Source: a virus
Direction: 5' to 3' (one strand)
DNA: 24,758 nt
Virus record (IMG/VR): IMGVR_UViG_3300036785_000190
Coordinates: 1-24,758 of that record
In this document: positions 1 through 6,035 of the stretch, piece by piece
How positions within the stretch are numbered: position 1 is the stretch's first letter
Layout of the letters: each line of letters begins with the position of its first letter
Translations under genes and position numbers: made by a program
The notes under the pieces: model-generated
Told to the model about the DNA's origin: nothing
Databases searched by the model: none
The model's input: only the letters and a program-made list of their open reading frames with translations

Positions 1-60
1 TGGCGCTCCCATGTTGTAGGGAGGCAGAAACTGAAACGGAGTGAAGGTACCACGCGGCAT
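1..60 (-). CDS. Partial gene leaving the left edge, unknown protein
   Basis: Only the first 20 codons are inside the window; they begin with ATG at position 60 and read MPRGTFTPFQFLPPYNMGAP. The start is secure because a 12-nt Shine-Dalgarno match (AAAGGAGGTGAT, 66-77) lies 5 nt upstream. The peptide is proline and aromatic rich, with no charged residue after Arg3, and I do not recognise it. It lies just downstream of the HNH gene, whose last codons contain its ribosome-binding site. The strength of that site suggests a protein made in quantity, for example a virion protein, but this is inference only. Confidence 0.6.
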   Translation of the reverse strand, partial: MPRGTFTPFQFLPPYNMGAP

Positions 61-65
61 AAGGC

Positions 66-77
66 ATCACCTCCTTT
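66..77 (-). promoter_or_regulatory. Full-length Shine-Dalgarno site of the left-edge gene
   Basis: On the minus strand the sequence reads AAAGGAGGTGAT followed by GCCTT and ATG. All 12 bases are complementary to the usual 16S rRNA 3' tail. It is embedded in the last codons and stop of the upstream HNH gene (Glu-Arg-Arg-stop), so the two genes share these bases. Confidence 0.75.
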
Positions 78-480
78 CCACATGAACGAGGCGACGACGC
101 TTGCGCCGCCGGTTGGCTGTACGAATCCGATGACAGTTGGCGCAAACTACGTCACACTTGTCGATCTCAGCGAGGAGGGCCTTCCAACCGAGATGGGCAC
201 CAGACTTGATGTCCCTGACTTTCTCGGTACCGGGCCGATGGTCGAAATCGAGAGCGACGTGATGAGTGTTGTAGCCGCAGTCAGCGCATCCCTTGGAGAG
301 CTTGTACTCGATCACCCAGTGCTTCTTGAAGGCAGGGGTGACGCCATGTGTCGAAACGGCCCGCCCCAGGGTGAGAGGATCACCATGACGCCTCCAGCGG
401 CTGTAGTGAGCGTGGCAGTACCCACGACGCACAGCCTTCTTTCGGCAGTCGGTGACCAGGCATGGTCCACCGTTCACCAT
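67..480 (-). CDS. HNH endonuclease with N-terminal zinc knuckle
   Basis: This 137-residue protein has the layout of free-standing phage HNH nucleases. An N-terminal Cys/His cluster (CLVTDC, then YCHAHY, about residues 7-26) probably binds zinc. The HNH core follows: CADC at about 65-68, then ALDFDHRPG with the catalytic His, then CANCHRIR at about 114-121. HNH enzymes cut DNA using a metal held by the beta-beta-alpha fold; in phages they act as homing endonucleases or in packaging. The ATG at 480 follows the stop of the upstream gene by 3 nt and has no clear Shine-Dalgarno site. The very basic C-terminus (RRRKRRR) suits DNA binding. Homing or packaging cannot be told apart here, but the position next to small unknown genes far from the terminase favours a mobile homing gene. 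Confidence 0.85.
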   Translation of the reverse strand: MVNGGPCLVTDCRKKAVRRGYCHAHYSRWRRHGDPLTLGRAVSTHGVTPAFKKHWVIEYKLSKGCADCGYNTHHVALDFDHRPGTEKVRDIKSGAHLGWKALLAEIDKCDVVCANCHRIRTANRRRKRRRLVHVERR

Positions 481-483
481 GGG

Positions 484-735
484 TTAGCCCAGGAGTTTGT
501 TGGCGTCGAAGAAGCTCCGCACCTCGTCGGTACGGGAGTGAGCTACCGGCATGAGCTGGCCGAGAAAATGAGGGTCCTGTGGGTCGCGGGTCGAGGAGTC
601 CTTTTCCGACACGACCATGTCGTAGGTCGGGCCATGTGGCTCCTTGTTGACGTGCTGGGCGTACTCGTACCCGCCAGGACCGACGTTGGTCGGAGCTGGA
701 CTGGGTCCCCAGGTCCCTCCTCGTCCGTTAGCCAC
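484..735 (-). CDS. Unknown 83-residue phage protein
   Basis: I chose the GTG at 735, which overlaps the TAA of the upstream gene (GTGGCTAA). An upstream ATG at 798 in the same frame would only add residues that are antiphase to the neighbouring gene. The N-terminal third is Gly/Pro rich (VANGRGGTWGPSPAPT). The rest is mixed and protein-like, ending RTDEVRSFFDANKLLG, which could form a helix. No family is recognised. The coupled start suggests it is translated together with the Gly/Pro-rich protein before it. A virion-associated or accessory role is possible but unsupported. Confidence 0.55.
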   Translation of the reverse strand: MANGRGGTWGPSPAPTNVGPGGYEYAQHVNKEPHGPTYDMVVSEKDSSTRDPQDPHFLGQLMPVAHSRTDEVRSFFDANKLLG

Positions 736-1237
736 TGTACGCACCCGACTGGCCGGTCGAGAATGACCCCTGTCGGCTGGTCTGGGACGGCACAACATGA
801 CCGCCGCCCTGGGTGGGCACGGGTGACTGCTCGGGCATCTTCATCGAGGGTGACACCGTGAGACGGGCACCTGCGGACTCTGACACGCGGGTACGAGCCG
901 GGTGCGGCTCGGCCTGCACACCGGCACTCACTCCGGCGATGAAGGCGGCGTTGTCGCCAGCGAGCGGGGGGCCTCCCCCACGTCCGTAGGTGTCACTGCC
1001 GGTCTCGTAGGTATCCGGCACACCCTTGATGTGTCCAGGCGATCCCATAGAACGACCTCCTGTCGACGGGATGGACACGTTTCCTCTTGCTGTTGCTTCT
1101 GCTTGGGACAGCGCAGCCTCGTCACTGGGCGGGTAGCCACCCCAGTTCCCGGCAACCCTTTGGGCCATACCGAGGTGACTGGACGGTGCTCCCATCCGGC
1201 GGCGGATTGCGTGCCCGACGCGGCGCTGATCTGGCAT
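728..1237 (-). CDS. Gly/Ser/Pro-rich unknown protein
   Basis: This 169-residue reading frame begins with ATG at 1237, 9 nt after the stop of the RuvC-like gene, with only a weak ribosome-binding site. The sequence is low in hydrophobics and rich in Gly, Ser, Pro and Thr, with stretches such as GSDTYGRGGGPPLAG, so most of it is probably disordered. One more hydrophobic stretch (DNAAFIAGVSAGVQ, about residues 94-107) could be a short helix. No domain is recognised. It lies between the resolvase and the 83-residue gene in the same leftward series. A structural or scaffold role would fit such composition, but this is a guess. Confidence 0.5.
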   Translation of the reverse strand: MPDQRRVGHAIRRRMGAPSSHLGMAQRVAGNWGGYPPSDEAALSQAEATARGNVSIPSTGGRSMGSPGHIKGVPDTYETGSDTYGRGGGPPLAGDNAAFIAGVSAGVQAEPHPARTRVSESAGARLTVSPSMKMPEQSPVPTQGGGHVVPSQTSRQGSFSTGQSGAYSG

Positions 1238-1246
1238 ACCCAGATG

Positions 1247-1858
1247 CTACGCCGAGGCCCCTGCGGCCCCCTGACCACCTACCCGAACCAGGCGTCGCCG
1301 GGGCTTCTCCGGGCGCTCGGTGCGGCCCGCTAAAGCCTTGACCACATCCTTCTGGTACTGATACATGATCGGGCTGGCGTCCACGGCGTGGGCGATCCGG
1401 GCCAGGACGTACGCCTCAGCCAGATTGGTGTCATCGAAGTCGACGTTCCAGCGTTTGAGCACCTCCTTGGAGATCATCTCTTTTTTGGAGTTGCCGTTGC
1501 CGGTGGCGAATTTCTTGAGCTGCTGGGGGGCGACGAGCACCGGGAAGGCGCACTCGTTCCTGCCGACGAAAAAGCTGAAGACGCTGAGCTTGATCACGCC
1601 GCCCACCTCCCCAGAGTTGTGCTGACCGTACTTCTCGGCCATGGAGTACCCCTCCATGGCGATCTTGGCGACCCGGCCCACCTTGACGAGCTTGGTCATC
1701 TCACCGCTGATGTCGTAGTACAGCTTACGGAGCCGCAGCACCCCGGTCGGCATCTTGCCCTTCGGCTTCCAGGTGGTGATCAGCTCCTCGCTGGGACTCC
1801 ATGCCACCAGGGCGCAGTTCTTGGAGCCGGGGTCGATCCCGACATAGATGTCAGTCAT
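1247..1858 (-). CDS. RuvC-like Holliday junction resolvase
   Basis: The 203-residue protein has the RNase H fold signature of RuvC. The first acidic residue lies in VGIDPGS (Asp9), the second in AMEGYSMAEKYG (Glu69), and the last acidic cluster is FDDTNLAEAYVLA (about 141-153). The loop PQQLKKFATGNGNSKKEM (about 111-128) matches the conserved Lys/Gly region of RuvC. RuvC enzymes cut four-way junctions symmetrically; in phages they resolve recombination or branched replication intermediates before packaging. The ATG at 1858 was chosen because it starts just before the IDPGS strand and overlaps the upstream stop (ATGACTGA). A longer in-frame start at 1894 would run into the neighbour. The last 25 residues are basic and Gly/Ala rich. 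It belongs with RecA and the Cas4-like nuclease in this region. Confidence 0.88.
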   Translation of the reverse strand: MTDIYVGIDPGSKNCALVAWSPSEELITTWKPKGKMPTGVLRLRKLYYDISGEMTKLVKVGRVAKIAMEGYSMAEKYGQHNSGEVGGVIKLSVFSFFVGRNECAFPVLVAPQQLKKFATGNGNSKKEMISKEVLKRWNVDFDDTNLAEAYVLARIAHAVDASPIMYQYQKDVVKALAGRTERPEKPRRRLVRVGGQGAAGASA

Positions 1859-2042
1859 TGCCGGGGTAGATCCACTTCTCATAGGACCGGCCATTCTGGA
1901 GCGCCCAGTCCTGGCACTCCTCGCACTTCTCGATGTGGTTCTCGATGATGCGGTTGAGAGACTCGCTTGGCTGGTTCGCCCCGAGAGCGACCATGTGAGG
2001 GGGGCGACCCTCGGGCCAGGGGGTGTAGGCCGACGGGGTCAT
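1851..2042 (-). CDS. Small protein with H-x3-C-x2-C motif
   Basis: This 63-residue protein starts at ATG 2042 with an ATGA overlap to the gene before it and ends overlapping the resolvase start by 8 nt, so it is tightly coupled on both sides. Residues 36-43 read HIEKCEEC, a zinc-binding-like H-x3-C-x2-C arrangement similar to that of zinc-binding anti-sigma domains. The preceding residues (SLNRIIENHIEKC) could form an amphipathic helix. There is no membrane segment. A role as a small zinc-binding regulator is possible from the motif alone; no closer family is recognised. Confidence 0.65.
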   Translation of the reverse strand: MTPSAYTPWPEGRPPHMVALGANQPSESLNRIIENHIEKCEECQDWALQNGRSYEKWIYPGND

Positions 2043-2611
2043 GGTGCTCCCCTGTCTGCTCGCCGGTAACCCGGAGACCTGGTGTCGGTACGACGGGTCA
2101 GTTCTCGGCTCACCACAGCAGCATCGCGCTCGGCTGACTCATAGAGCATCGCCTTGAGCTTGCGACGCGCGTACACGACTCTCAGGATGTCTCGGGCCTT
2201 CGCCACGTCGGGATCCAGTTCCATCTGGGCACGCACCCAGGTGACGGCTTCGGAGACACGCTCGGGCTTGTTGGCCGTCATGTAGAGGCCCTCCAGCTTC
2301 TTCACCTCGGCGTCGGCGTACCGCTCGCGGATCTCTTCGATGGCGGTCTCATGTCCGAGGTAGTCGGTCCACCGAGTCAACTGGACAAACAGCGCCATGA
2401 GTTCGGGGTCGGGGAGGTCATCGATGTTGGCCTCCAGTTTCGGCGGGCCGAACTGCGGGCGCTCAGGCTCTTCGATCCCCAGGTCTTGGTAGACGACGCG
2501 CTTGACGCCGGTTATCTCCTTCGCCCACTCAGCGGTTTCGTGGAGACTTTTCGACTGCTGACGCTTGAGCCGCCGTGCCCCGTCGGACGAGGATTTTTCT
2601 TGGGTGGTCAC
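2039..2611 (-). CDS. Unknown 190-residue helical protein
   Basis: I chose GTG at 2611 because AAGGAAGG lies a few bases upstream; an in-frame ATG at 2650 and a farther start at 2722 lack this. The protein is highly charged and probably mostly helical. The N-terminus is basic (ARRLKRQQSKS), the middle contains DLPDPELMALFVQLTRWTDY, and the C-terminal half is a long run of alternating acidic and basic residues typical of helices (AVTWVRAQMELDPDVAKARD). It overlaps the end of the Cas4-like gene by 83 nt and is joined to the next gene by ATGA. Similar proteins occur in actinophages near recombination genes, but I know of no assigned function. Confidence 0.65.
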   Translation of the reverse strand: MTTQEKSSSDGARRLKRQQSKSLHETAEWAKEITGVKRVVYQDLGIEEPERPQFGPPKLEANIDDLPDPELMALFVQLTRWTDYLGHETAIEEIRERYADAEVKKLEGLYMTANKPERVSEAVTWVRAQMELDPDVAKARDILRVVYARRKLKAMLYESAERDAAVVSRELTRRTDTRSPGYRRADRGAP

Positions 2612-3533
2612 GTCCCTTCCTTTCGTATCGTTGACAGTCGGCGCATCCATCGAAGGGGCAGTCGGGGATGCCACCGTCCTGGAGACCCGCGACGATCTGG
2701 CGGCACCATTCCAAACGGTCACTGATGCGCTCCTCTCGGTACTTGACCACCATCTCCTTTACCTTCTGGTTCCACTTGCACTCGTACAAAAAGATCGCCT
2801 CGGGTGGCGCACCCATGTACTGGTACAGATGCACCTGGCGGATGTGTGATGGGAACGGGACCCGGATCGAGTCCCACAGACCGTCGTAGTCGAGGAACTC
2901 TCGGTTCCTGCCGTTGATATTGAGCTTGTAGGTGTGGTTCATGAGCAACTGGGGGGCCTCAAACCGGAGCGTGTTCACACCCACCGACTTGATTTCGATA
3001 GTGGCTCTGTCATCACCGTCGATGCCGTCAGCGGATCCCTCCATGCGGAGGGCGGCGTCTTGGAGCGGTACCTCTTTGTATTCCAGGAAGGGCCGTGCGG
3101 CCCCGCAGTACTGGCACCGCGCGGGTGAGGTGTCCCACCAGATGCCCTTGCAGTCCATGCACCGGAAGTAACCGGTGAGCCGCCCGAGATCCCAGATCCG
3201 GTTCTGCCACTTGCGGTGGATCTCCTTGCCTTCATCGAAGATCATCCGCATCTGCCAGTGCGTGACCGGCCCTTCGGAGTGCGGTGTGTGCCCTGCCAGT
3301 CGGTGGTAACTAGCCCTCGGACACCATTCCGAATGGCTGATCTCCGACGGGTGCAGGTGCTTGTCCTTCTTGTGAGCGTCGTAACCGTCGCTGTTCAATA
3401 AGGCTCTTTGAATGTCTCCAAGGAGTCGGGTTTCGCGCTTTGATGTTGCCAACAACGCGCGCAGATTTGCGTCGATTACGGGTCGTCGCGGTGTTGATCG
3501 CGACGATGTTGCCCGCCCTGAGCGCGGCGTCAC
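2529..3533 (-). CDS. Cas4-like PD-(D/E)XK exonuclease with Fe-S cysteines
   Basis: The protein (334 residues from the longest start) has the plan of Cas4/RecB-family nucleases. One Fe-S cysteine sits in EWCPRAS (Cys71) and three near the end in CPFDGCADC (Cys292, 297, 300). The nuclease core is EGSADGID (Asp169/172) and IEIKS (Glu180, Lys182). Between them is an inserted zinc ribbon, CMDC (125-128) and CQYC (140-143). Such phage enzymes degrade DNA ends to make single strands for recombination, which suits the RecA and RuvC neighbours. The start is uncertain. GTG at 3533 forms GTGA with the stop of the frame before it, but the first 25 or so codons have poor third-position bias and overlap the WhiB frame. 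TTG at 3455 or at 3398 (with AAAGAG upstream) are alternatives. Confidence 0.82.
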   Translation of the reverse strand: MTPRSGRATSSRSTPRRPVIDANLRALLATSKRETRLLGDIQRALLNSDGYDAHKKDKHLHPSEISHSEWCPRASYHRLAGHTPHSEGPVTHWQMRMIFDEGKEIHRKWQNRIWDLGRLTGYFRCMDCKGIWWDTSPARCQYCGAARPFLEYKEVPLQDAALRMEGSADGIDGDDRATIEIKSVGVNTLRFEAPQLLMNHTYKLNINGRNREFLDYDGLWDSIRVPFPSHIRQVHLYQYMGAPPEAIFLYECKWNQKVKEMVVKYREERISDRLEWCRQIVAGLQDGGIPDCPFDGCADCQRYERKGRDHPRKILVRRGTAAQASAVEKSPRNR

Positions 3534-3831
3534 GAGACCGCGCCCGTCGGATCTGACGACGCTCCCTTTCGCTGGACCCGCCCCAGACCCCCCACTTCTC
3601 GCCGTTGCTCAGGGCGTATTCCAGACATTGGTCTAGGACCGGACACCTCCCTGGAAAGTCGGGATGGGTGCCGTGGCACACGCTCTTGGCTTCGTTCACC
3701 TGACCGTTGTGCTGATGGTCGGCGTAGAACAGGTTGCCCTGGCCGTGCCCGCACGCCCCCAGGCACTTGGCCCCGGCGAACCAGTCGGGGCGTGAGCGTT
3801 CGGATATTGGAGGCAGGACGTCGACTCTCAA
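3310..3831 (-). CDS. whiB: WhiB-family Fe-S transcription factor overlapping two other genes
   Basis: In a frame different from both neighbours lies a clear WhiB core: DWFAGAKCLGAC, then AKSVC, CPVLDQCLEYAL and the GVWGG turn followed by a basic tail ERERRQIRRARSR. WhiB proteins bind a 4Fe-4S cluster through four cysteines and control transcription by contacting the principal sigma factor. Here the second and third cysteines are separated by ten residues (HGTHPDFPGR) instead of the usual two. No ATG or GTG fits; the best start is TTG at 3831, which overlaps a TGA in the third frame. Third codon positions are strongly G/C from about 3800 to 3480, supporting real coding. The frame stays open to 3310, inside the Cas4-like gene, so the tail is probably not conserved. 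An indel in this stretch is an alternative explanation. Confidence 0.72.
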   Translation of the reverse strand: MRVDVLPPISERSRPDWFAGAKCLGACGHGQGNLFYADHQHNGQVNEAKSVCHGTHPDFPGRCPVLDQCLEYALSNGEKWGVWGGSSERERRQIRRARSRDAALRAGNIVAINTATTRNRRKSARVVGNIKARNPTPWRHSKSLIEQRRLRRSQEGQAPAPVGDQPFGMVSEG

Positions 3832-4126
3832 CCAGCTCGTGGTAGTCCCTCTCGTGGAGGACAACGAAGTTCTCTCCACCGAGTTCAAAACCCAGAATAG
3901 GGACTCGACACTCGACCACTGCGTGGAGCCGTAACGCACGGAGGTCTTTGTAGAGGAGAGTGATCGACCGTTGGTTGTCGGTGCGCTTGAACTCAATGAG
4001 TTCGGTGTCGGTGCGACCGTCGTTCTTCCGGTCCCATCTCGCACCAGATCGGGGGTTCTGGATGCCGCCAAACCGCTGCATCCCCTCTCGTTCTTGCCGT
4101 CTCGACCTCGCCAGGCGACCGTTCAC
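3530..4126 (-). CDS. Small PD-(D/E)XK-like nuclease, C-terminal half doubtful
   Basis: The GTG at 4126 overlaps the RecA stop (GTGA) and follows AGGA. Residues 1 to about 100 look genuine. A basic, Arg-rich N-terminus is followed by WDRKNDGRTDTELIEFKRT, in which Asp40, Glu45 and Lys47 resemble the D...ExK signature of small Holliday-junction-resolvase-like or PD-(D/E)XK nucleases. Next come a helix with YKDLRALRLHAV and the strand pair VPILGFELGGENFVVL. Related small proteins are common in actinophage recombination regions. After HERDYHELVE the frame stays open to 3530, but this part lies over the WhiB core in another frame and reads like an Arg/Pro/Ser-rich antiphase translation. The true protein probably ends near 3830, which would need a missed indel or a frameshift. 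Confidence 0.6.
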   Translation of the reverse strand: MNGRLARSRRQEREGMQRFGGIQNPRSGARWDRKNDGRTDTELIEFKRTDNQRSITLLYKDLRALRLHAVVECRVPILGFELGGENFVVLHERDYHELVESRRPASNIRTLTPRLVRRGQVPGGVRARPGQPVLRRPSAQRSGERSQERVPRHPSRLSREVSGPRPMSGIRPEQRREVGGLGRVQRKGASSDPTGAVS

Positions 4127-5211
4127 TTCTTGGTCCTGGACAGCCGTCTGGGAGTACGCTGAGTCTCGGGGTCTTTGCCCTTCGACGCAGCCTTTAGTAC
4201 AGCACTACGCAGGGTCTCTTGCAATGATTGGCTGGAGCGAATTTCCTCCTCAAGGGCACTGCGGCCATGCCAGGACTGGTCCCCGTAGTGGTAATAGGAC
4301 CCCTTGATCGTAAAGAGGTCGTAATACACGGCCATGGTCGCCAGCTCCTTGGCCGGGTCGTAGTTACCCGCCGGTATTCCCAGCTCGTTGTGGTCGAAGT
4401 AGAAATCGAAGCTGGCGACCCGCTCGGGCGGAAAGCTCTTGTTCTTCTTGGTCAGGCATTTGATCGACAGCCCGACCTTGCGCTGGTTGCGCTTCTCGCC
4501 CTCGGTGATCCACTCGTCACGCTTCAGCTCGACCCTGGTGTTGTACCAGTAGTTCTTCGCTCGACCGCCGGGGGTGGTCCGAGGGTCGCCCCAGGTGATC
4601 CCGATCTTCTCCCGCCACTGGTTGACCATAAAGCAGGTGACGGGCCGGTCGGCCTCCACCATGGACCGCTTCATGGCGGTGTACGCCTTGCGGAAGAACT
4701 TGCCCATGAGCCGTGCCACCTGGCCGACCTGCTGGTCGTCCATGGCACCCTCGGTCTCTCCGATGGGGGACAGTGCCGGGAGGGAGTCGATCACCAGGGC
4801 GTCGACCGTCCGGGTCTCCAGTACCCGGATGGCGGCGTTGGTCGCCTCCTCCAGCACGTTGGTCTGCATCACCACGATGCGGTCCACGTCGCAGCCCAGG
4901 TCCCGCGCCCACTCGGGCACGAACTCCTCGGCGGCGATCCAGAAGACCGTCCAGTCCTTGTCGCGGGCCTGCTGGGTGGCGATGGTCTTGAGGATGATCG
5001 TCGTCTTCCCAGAGGACTCGTCGCCGTAGATCTCATGCCAGGCATTGACGGTCCACCCGCCCCCGAGAGCCGTGTCGAGGGCGAGGGAGCCGGATCCGAT
5101 GCGGGGGATGTCGGAGAACCGAAGCTCACTGCCCCAGACGACGGTCTCGGGTCCGAACTCTTTGTTGATCTCTGCCATCACCTCGATGATGACCTTGTGT
5201 TCTGTTGTCAC
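4123..5211 (-). CDS. recA: RecA-like recombinase
   Basis: The 362-residue protein has the RecA ATPase core: Walker A GDESSGKTT (63-71), a catalytic glutamate in AAEEFVPEWA (95-96), Walker B VDALVIDSLPAL (Asp142), and the switch strand CFMVNQWREKIG followed by GDPRTTPGG, which match the FINQ and ETTTGG regions of bacterial RecA. RecA coats single-stranded DNA and drives strand exchange; phage versions repair and recombine phage genomes. GTG at 5211 was chosen because it overlaps the stop of the upstream 40-residue gene (GTGA) and follows AGAGG. The upstream in-frame extension to 5343 reads through that small gene in the wrong frame. The C-terminus is basic (TPRRLSRTKK) where bacterial RecA is acidic. 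Phage UvsX-like proteins are an alternative label for the same fold. Confidence 0.9.
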   Translation of the reverse strand: MTTEHKVIIEVMAEINKEFGPETVVWGSELRFSDIPRIGSGSLALDTALGGGWTVNAWHEIYGDESSGKTTIILKTIATQQARDKDWTVFWIAAEEFVPEWARDLGCDVDRIVVMQTNVLEEATNAAIRVLETRTVDALVIDSLPALSPIGETEGAMDDQQVGQVARLMGKFFRKAYTAMKRSMVEADRPVTCFMVNQWREKIGITWGDPRTTPGGRAKNYWYNTRVELKRDEWITEGEKRNQRKVGLSIKCLTKKNKSFPPERVASFDFYFDHNELGIPAGNYDPAKELATMAVYYDLFTIKGSYYHYGDQSWHGRSALEEEIRSSQSLQETLRSAVLKAASKGKDPETQRTPRRLSRTKK

Positions 5212-5330
5212 TTGCCTCTGCTGGTCTTCTTGGCGGGCTTCTTCTTGGTGTCGTCCTTGTCGTCGTCGCCCTTCTTGCCGAACGGCTTTGCCTGCTTGCC
5301 GCCGAACGGTTCCTTCTTCTTGGTTGCCAC
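5208..5330 (-). CDS. Lys-rich 40-residue protein coupled to RecA
   Basis: A short frame starts at GTG 5330, 5 nt after GGGAGG, and ends with a TGA overlapping the RecA GTG start. The product begins MATKKKEPFGGKQAKPFGKK, passes through an acidic patch GDDDKDD and ends in TKKKPAKKTSRGK. About 40% of residues are lysine and the rest are small or charged, so it must be disordered and nucleic-acid- or protein-binding. The pattern PFG-K repeats twice. The strong ribosome-binding site and the coupled stop suggest that it also sets RecA translation. No family is known to me. Confidence 0.7.
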   Translation of the reverse strand: MATKKKEPFGGKQAKPFGKKGDDDKDDTKKKPAKKTSRGK

Positions 5331-5368
5331 TGGTTCCTCCCATTGACTGATCTGGATGTTGCTGTATC

Positions 5369-5620
5369 TCACTTGCCCCGGTTCTCTGGCTTGTTGTGCT
5401 TGTTGGCGGTCGGCTTGGGTTCGCCCTTCTTCGATATGGGCTTACGACCGGACTCTCGTGTCTCAGCCGCCTTTACCCCCATCTCGTGACGCCGGGGCTT
5501 GCCCTGGGCCTGCGCGTTGGCGATGGAAGCCGCCTTGCCCTTGGAGAACCCTTTCTCCTTGAGCTTCTCGTAGGTGTCTGGTTTTTTGACCGACGGTCCT
5601 GGTGATTTTCCTCCTGGCAT
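5369..5620 (-). CDS. Small basic protein, DUF7218-like
   Basis: The 83-residue protein starts at ATG 5620 with AAGGAG 6 nt upstream. The N-terminal half contains PSVKKPDTYEKLKEKG and SKGKAASIANAQA, which matches a short helical motif found in many actinobacterial and phage proteins (a conserved pattern of Tyr, Lys/Arg, Gly-x-Ser-Lys and Ala-x-x-Ile-Ala-Asn). I recall this as DUF7218, often fused to a Rho-N-like end in other proteins; that label is from memory. The C-terminal half is Lys/Pro rich and likely disordered. Its function is unknown, though the charge suggests nucleic acid binding. Confidence 0.75.
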   Translation of the reverse strand: MPGGKSPGPSVKKPDTYEKLKEKGFSKGKAASIANAQAQGKPRRHEMGVKAAETRESGRKPISKKGEPKPTANKHNKPENRGK

Positions 5621-5630
5621 CTGTTTCTCC

Positions 5631-6035
5631 TTATGCCGCTTTCAGCTCTCGGATTTCAAAAGCGTCAACGAGTTCGATTTCCTGGACCATGATCAGGCGG
5701 GCGTACCGAGACCGGTAGTTGTTGTTCAGCTTGAAATCGCTGGCAGGGTCGGTCGTGGTCATGAAGTACTGCCAGCGCAGAACCTCGTACAACATTCCAA
5801 TGCCGATTCGATCTCGTCCTCGGCGGCGTAGACCCAGAGCTAACTCAACCAGGTGGTCATACACCCATGGGTTCAAGGCATCGAAACTCTCAAACTGCTC
5901 TTGAATAGTGCCGCCAAGGCCAGCCCGAAGCCAGAGGACCCTCCTCCGGGGTGTAGTGGTGTGTTGTTGCTCTGCCCTTCGCTGTATGAGCCGTGCGAGT
6001 GCTACGACCCATGGTCGAGGACTTCGGTCACTCAT
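5631..6035 (-). CDS. Conserved phage protein of unknown function
   Basis: The ATG at 6035 overlaps the stop of the zinc-ribbon gene (ATGA), giving 134 residues. The C-terminal part is well ordered: NPWVYDHLVELALGLRRRG, then RIGIGMLYEVLRWQ, TTTDPASDFKLNNNYRSRYA and LIMVQEIELVDAFEIREL. I recognise this pattern from other phage and actinobacterial proteins, where it has no assigned function. The basic helix LALGLRRRGRDRIGI and the conserved aromatic and Asn residues suggest a small DNA-associated domain. The N-terminal 35 residues are Arg-rich and may be flexible. Confidence 0.78.
   Translation of the reverse strand: MSDRSPRPWVVALARLIQRRAEQQHTTTPRRRVLWLRAGLGGTIQEQFESFDALNPWVYDHLVELALGLRRRGRDRIGIGMLYEVLRWQYFMTTTDPASDFKLNNNYRSRYARLIMVQEIELVDAFEIRELKAA

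Noticed and set aside
82-861. Long plus-strand frame of 259 codons at the left end
   Set aside because: It runs opposite the HNH gene and its neighbours, whose motifs are clear on the minus strand; the translation is antisense-like with no domain or ribosome-binding site.
2529-3533. Cas4-like gene as part of a CRISPR system
   Set aside because: No repeat-spacer array or other cas gene is visible in the window, and the neighbours are recombination genes.
4228-5346. 372-codon plus-strand frame opposite recA
   Set aside because: It is the mirror of RecA, rich in Asp, Gly, Leu and Val as expected from antisense of a high-GC gene; no start signal.
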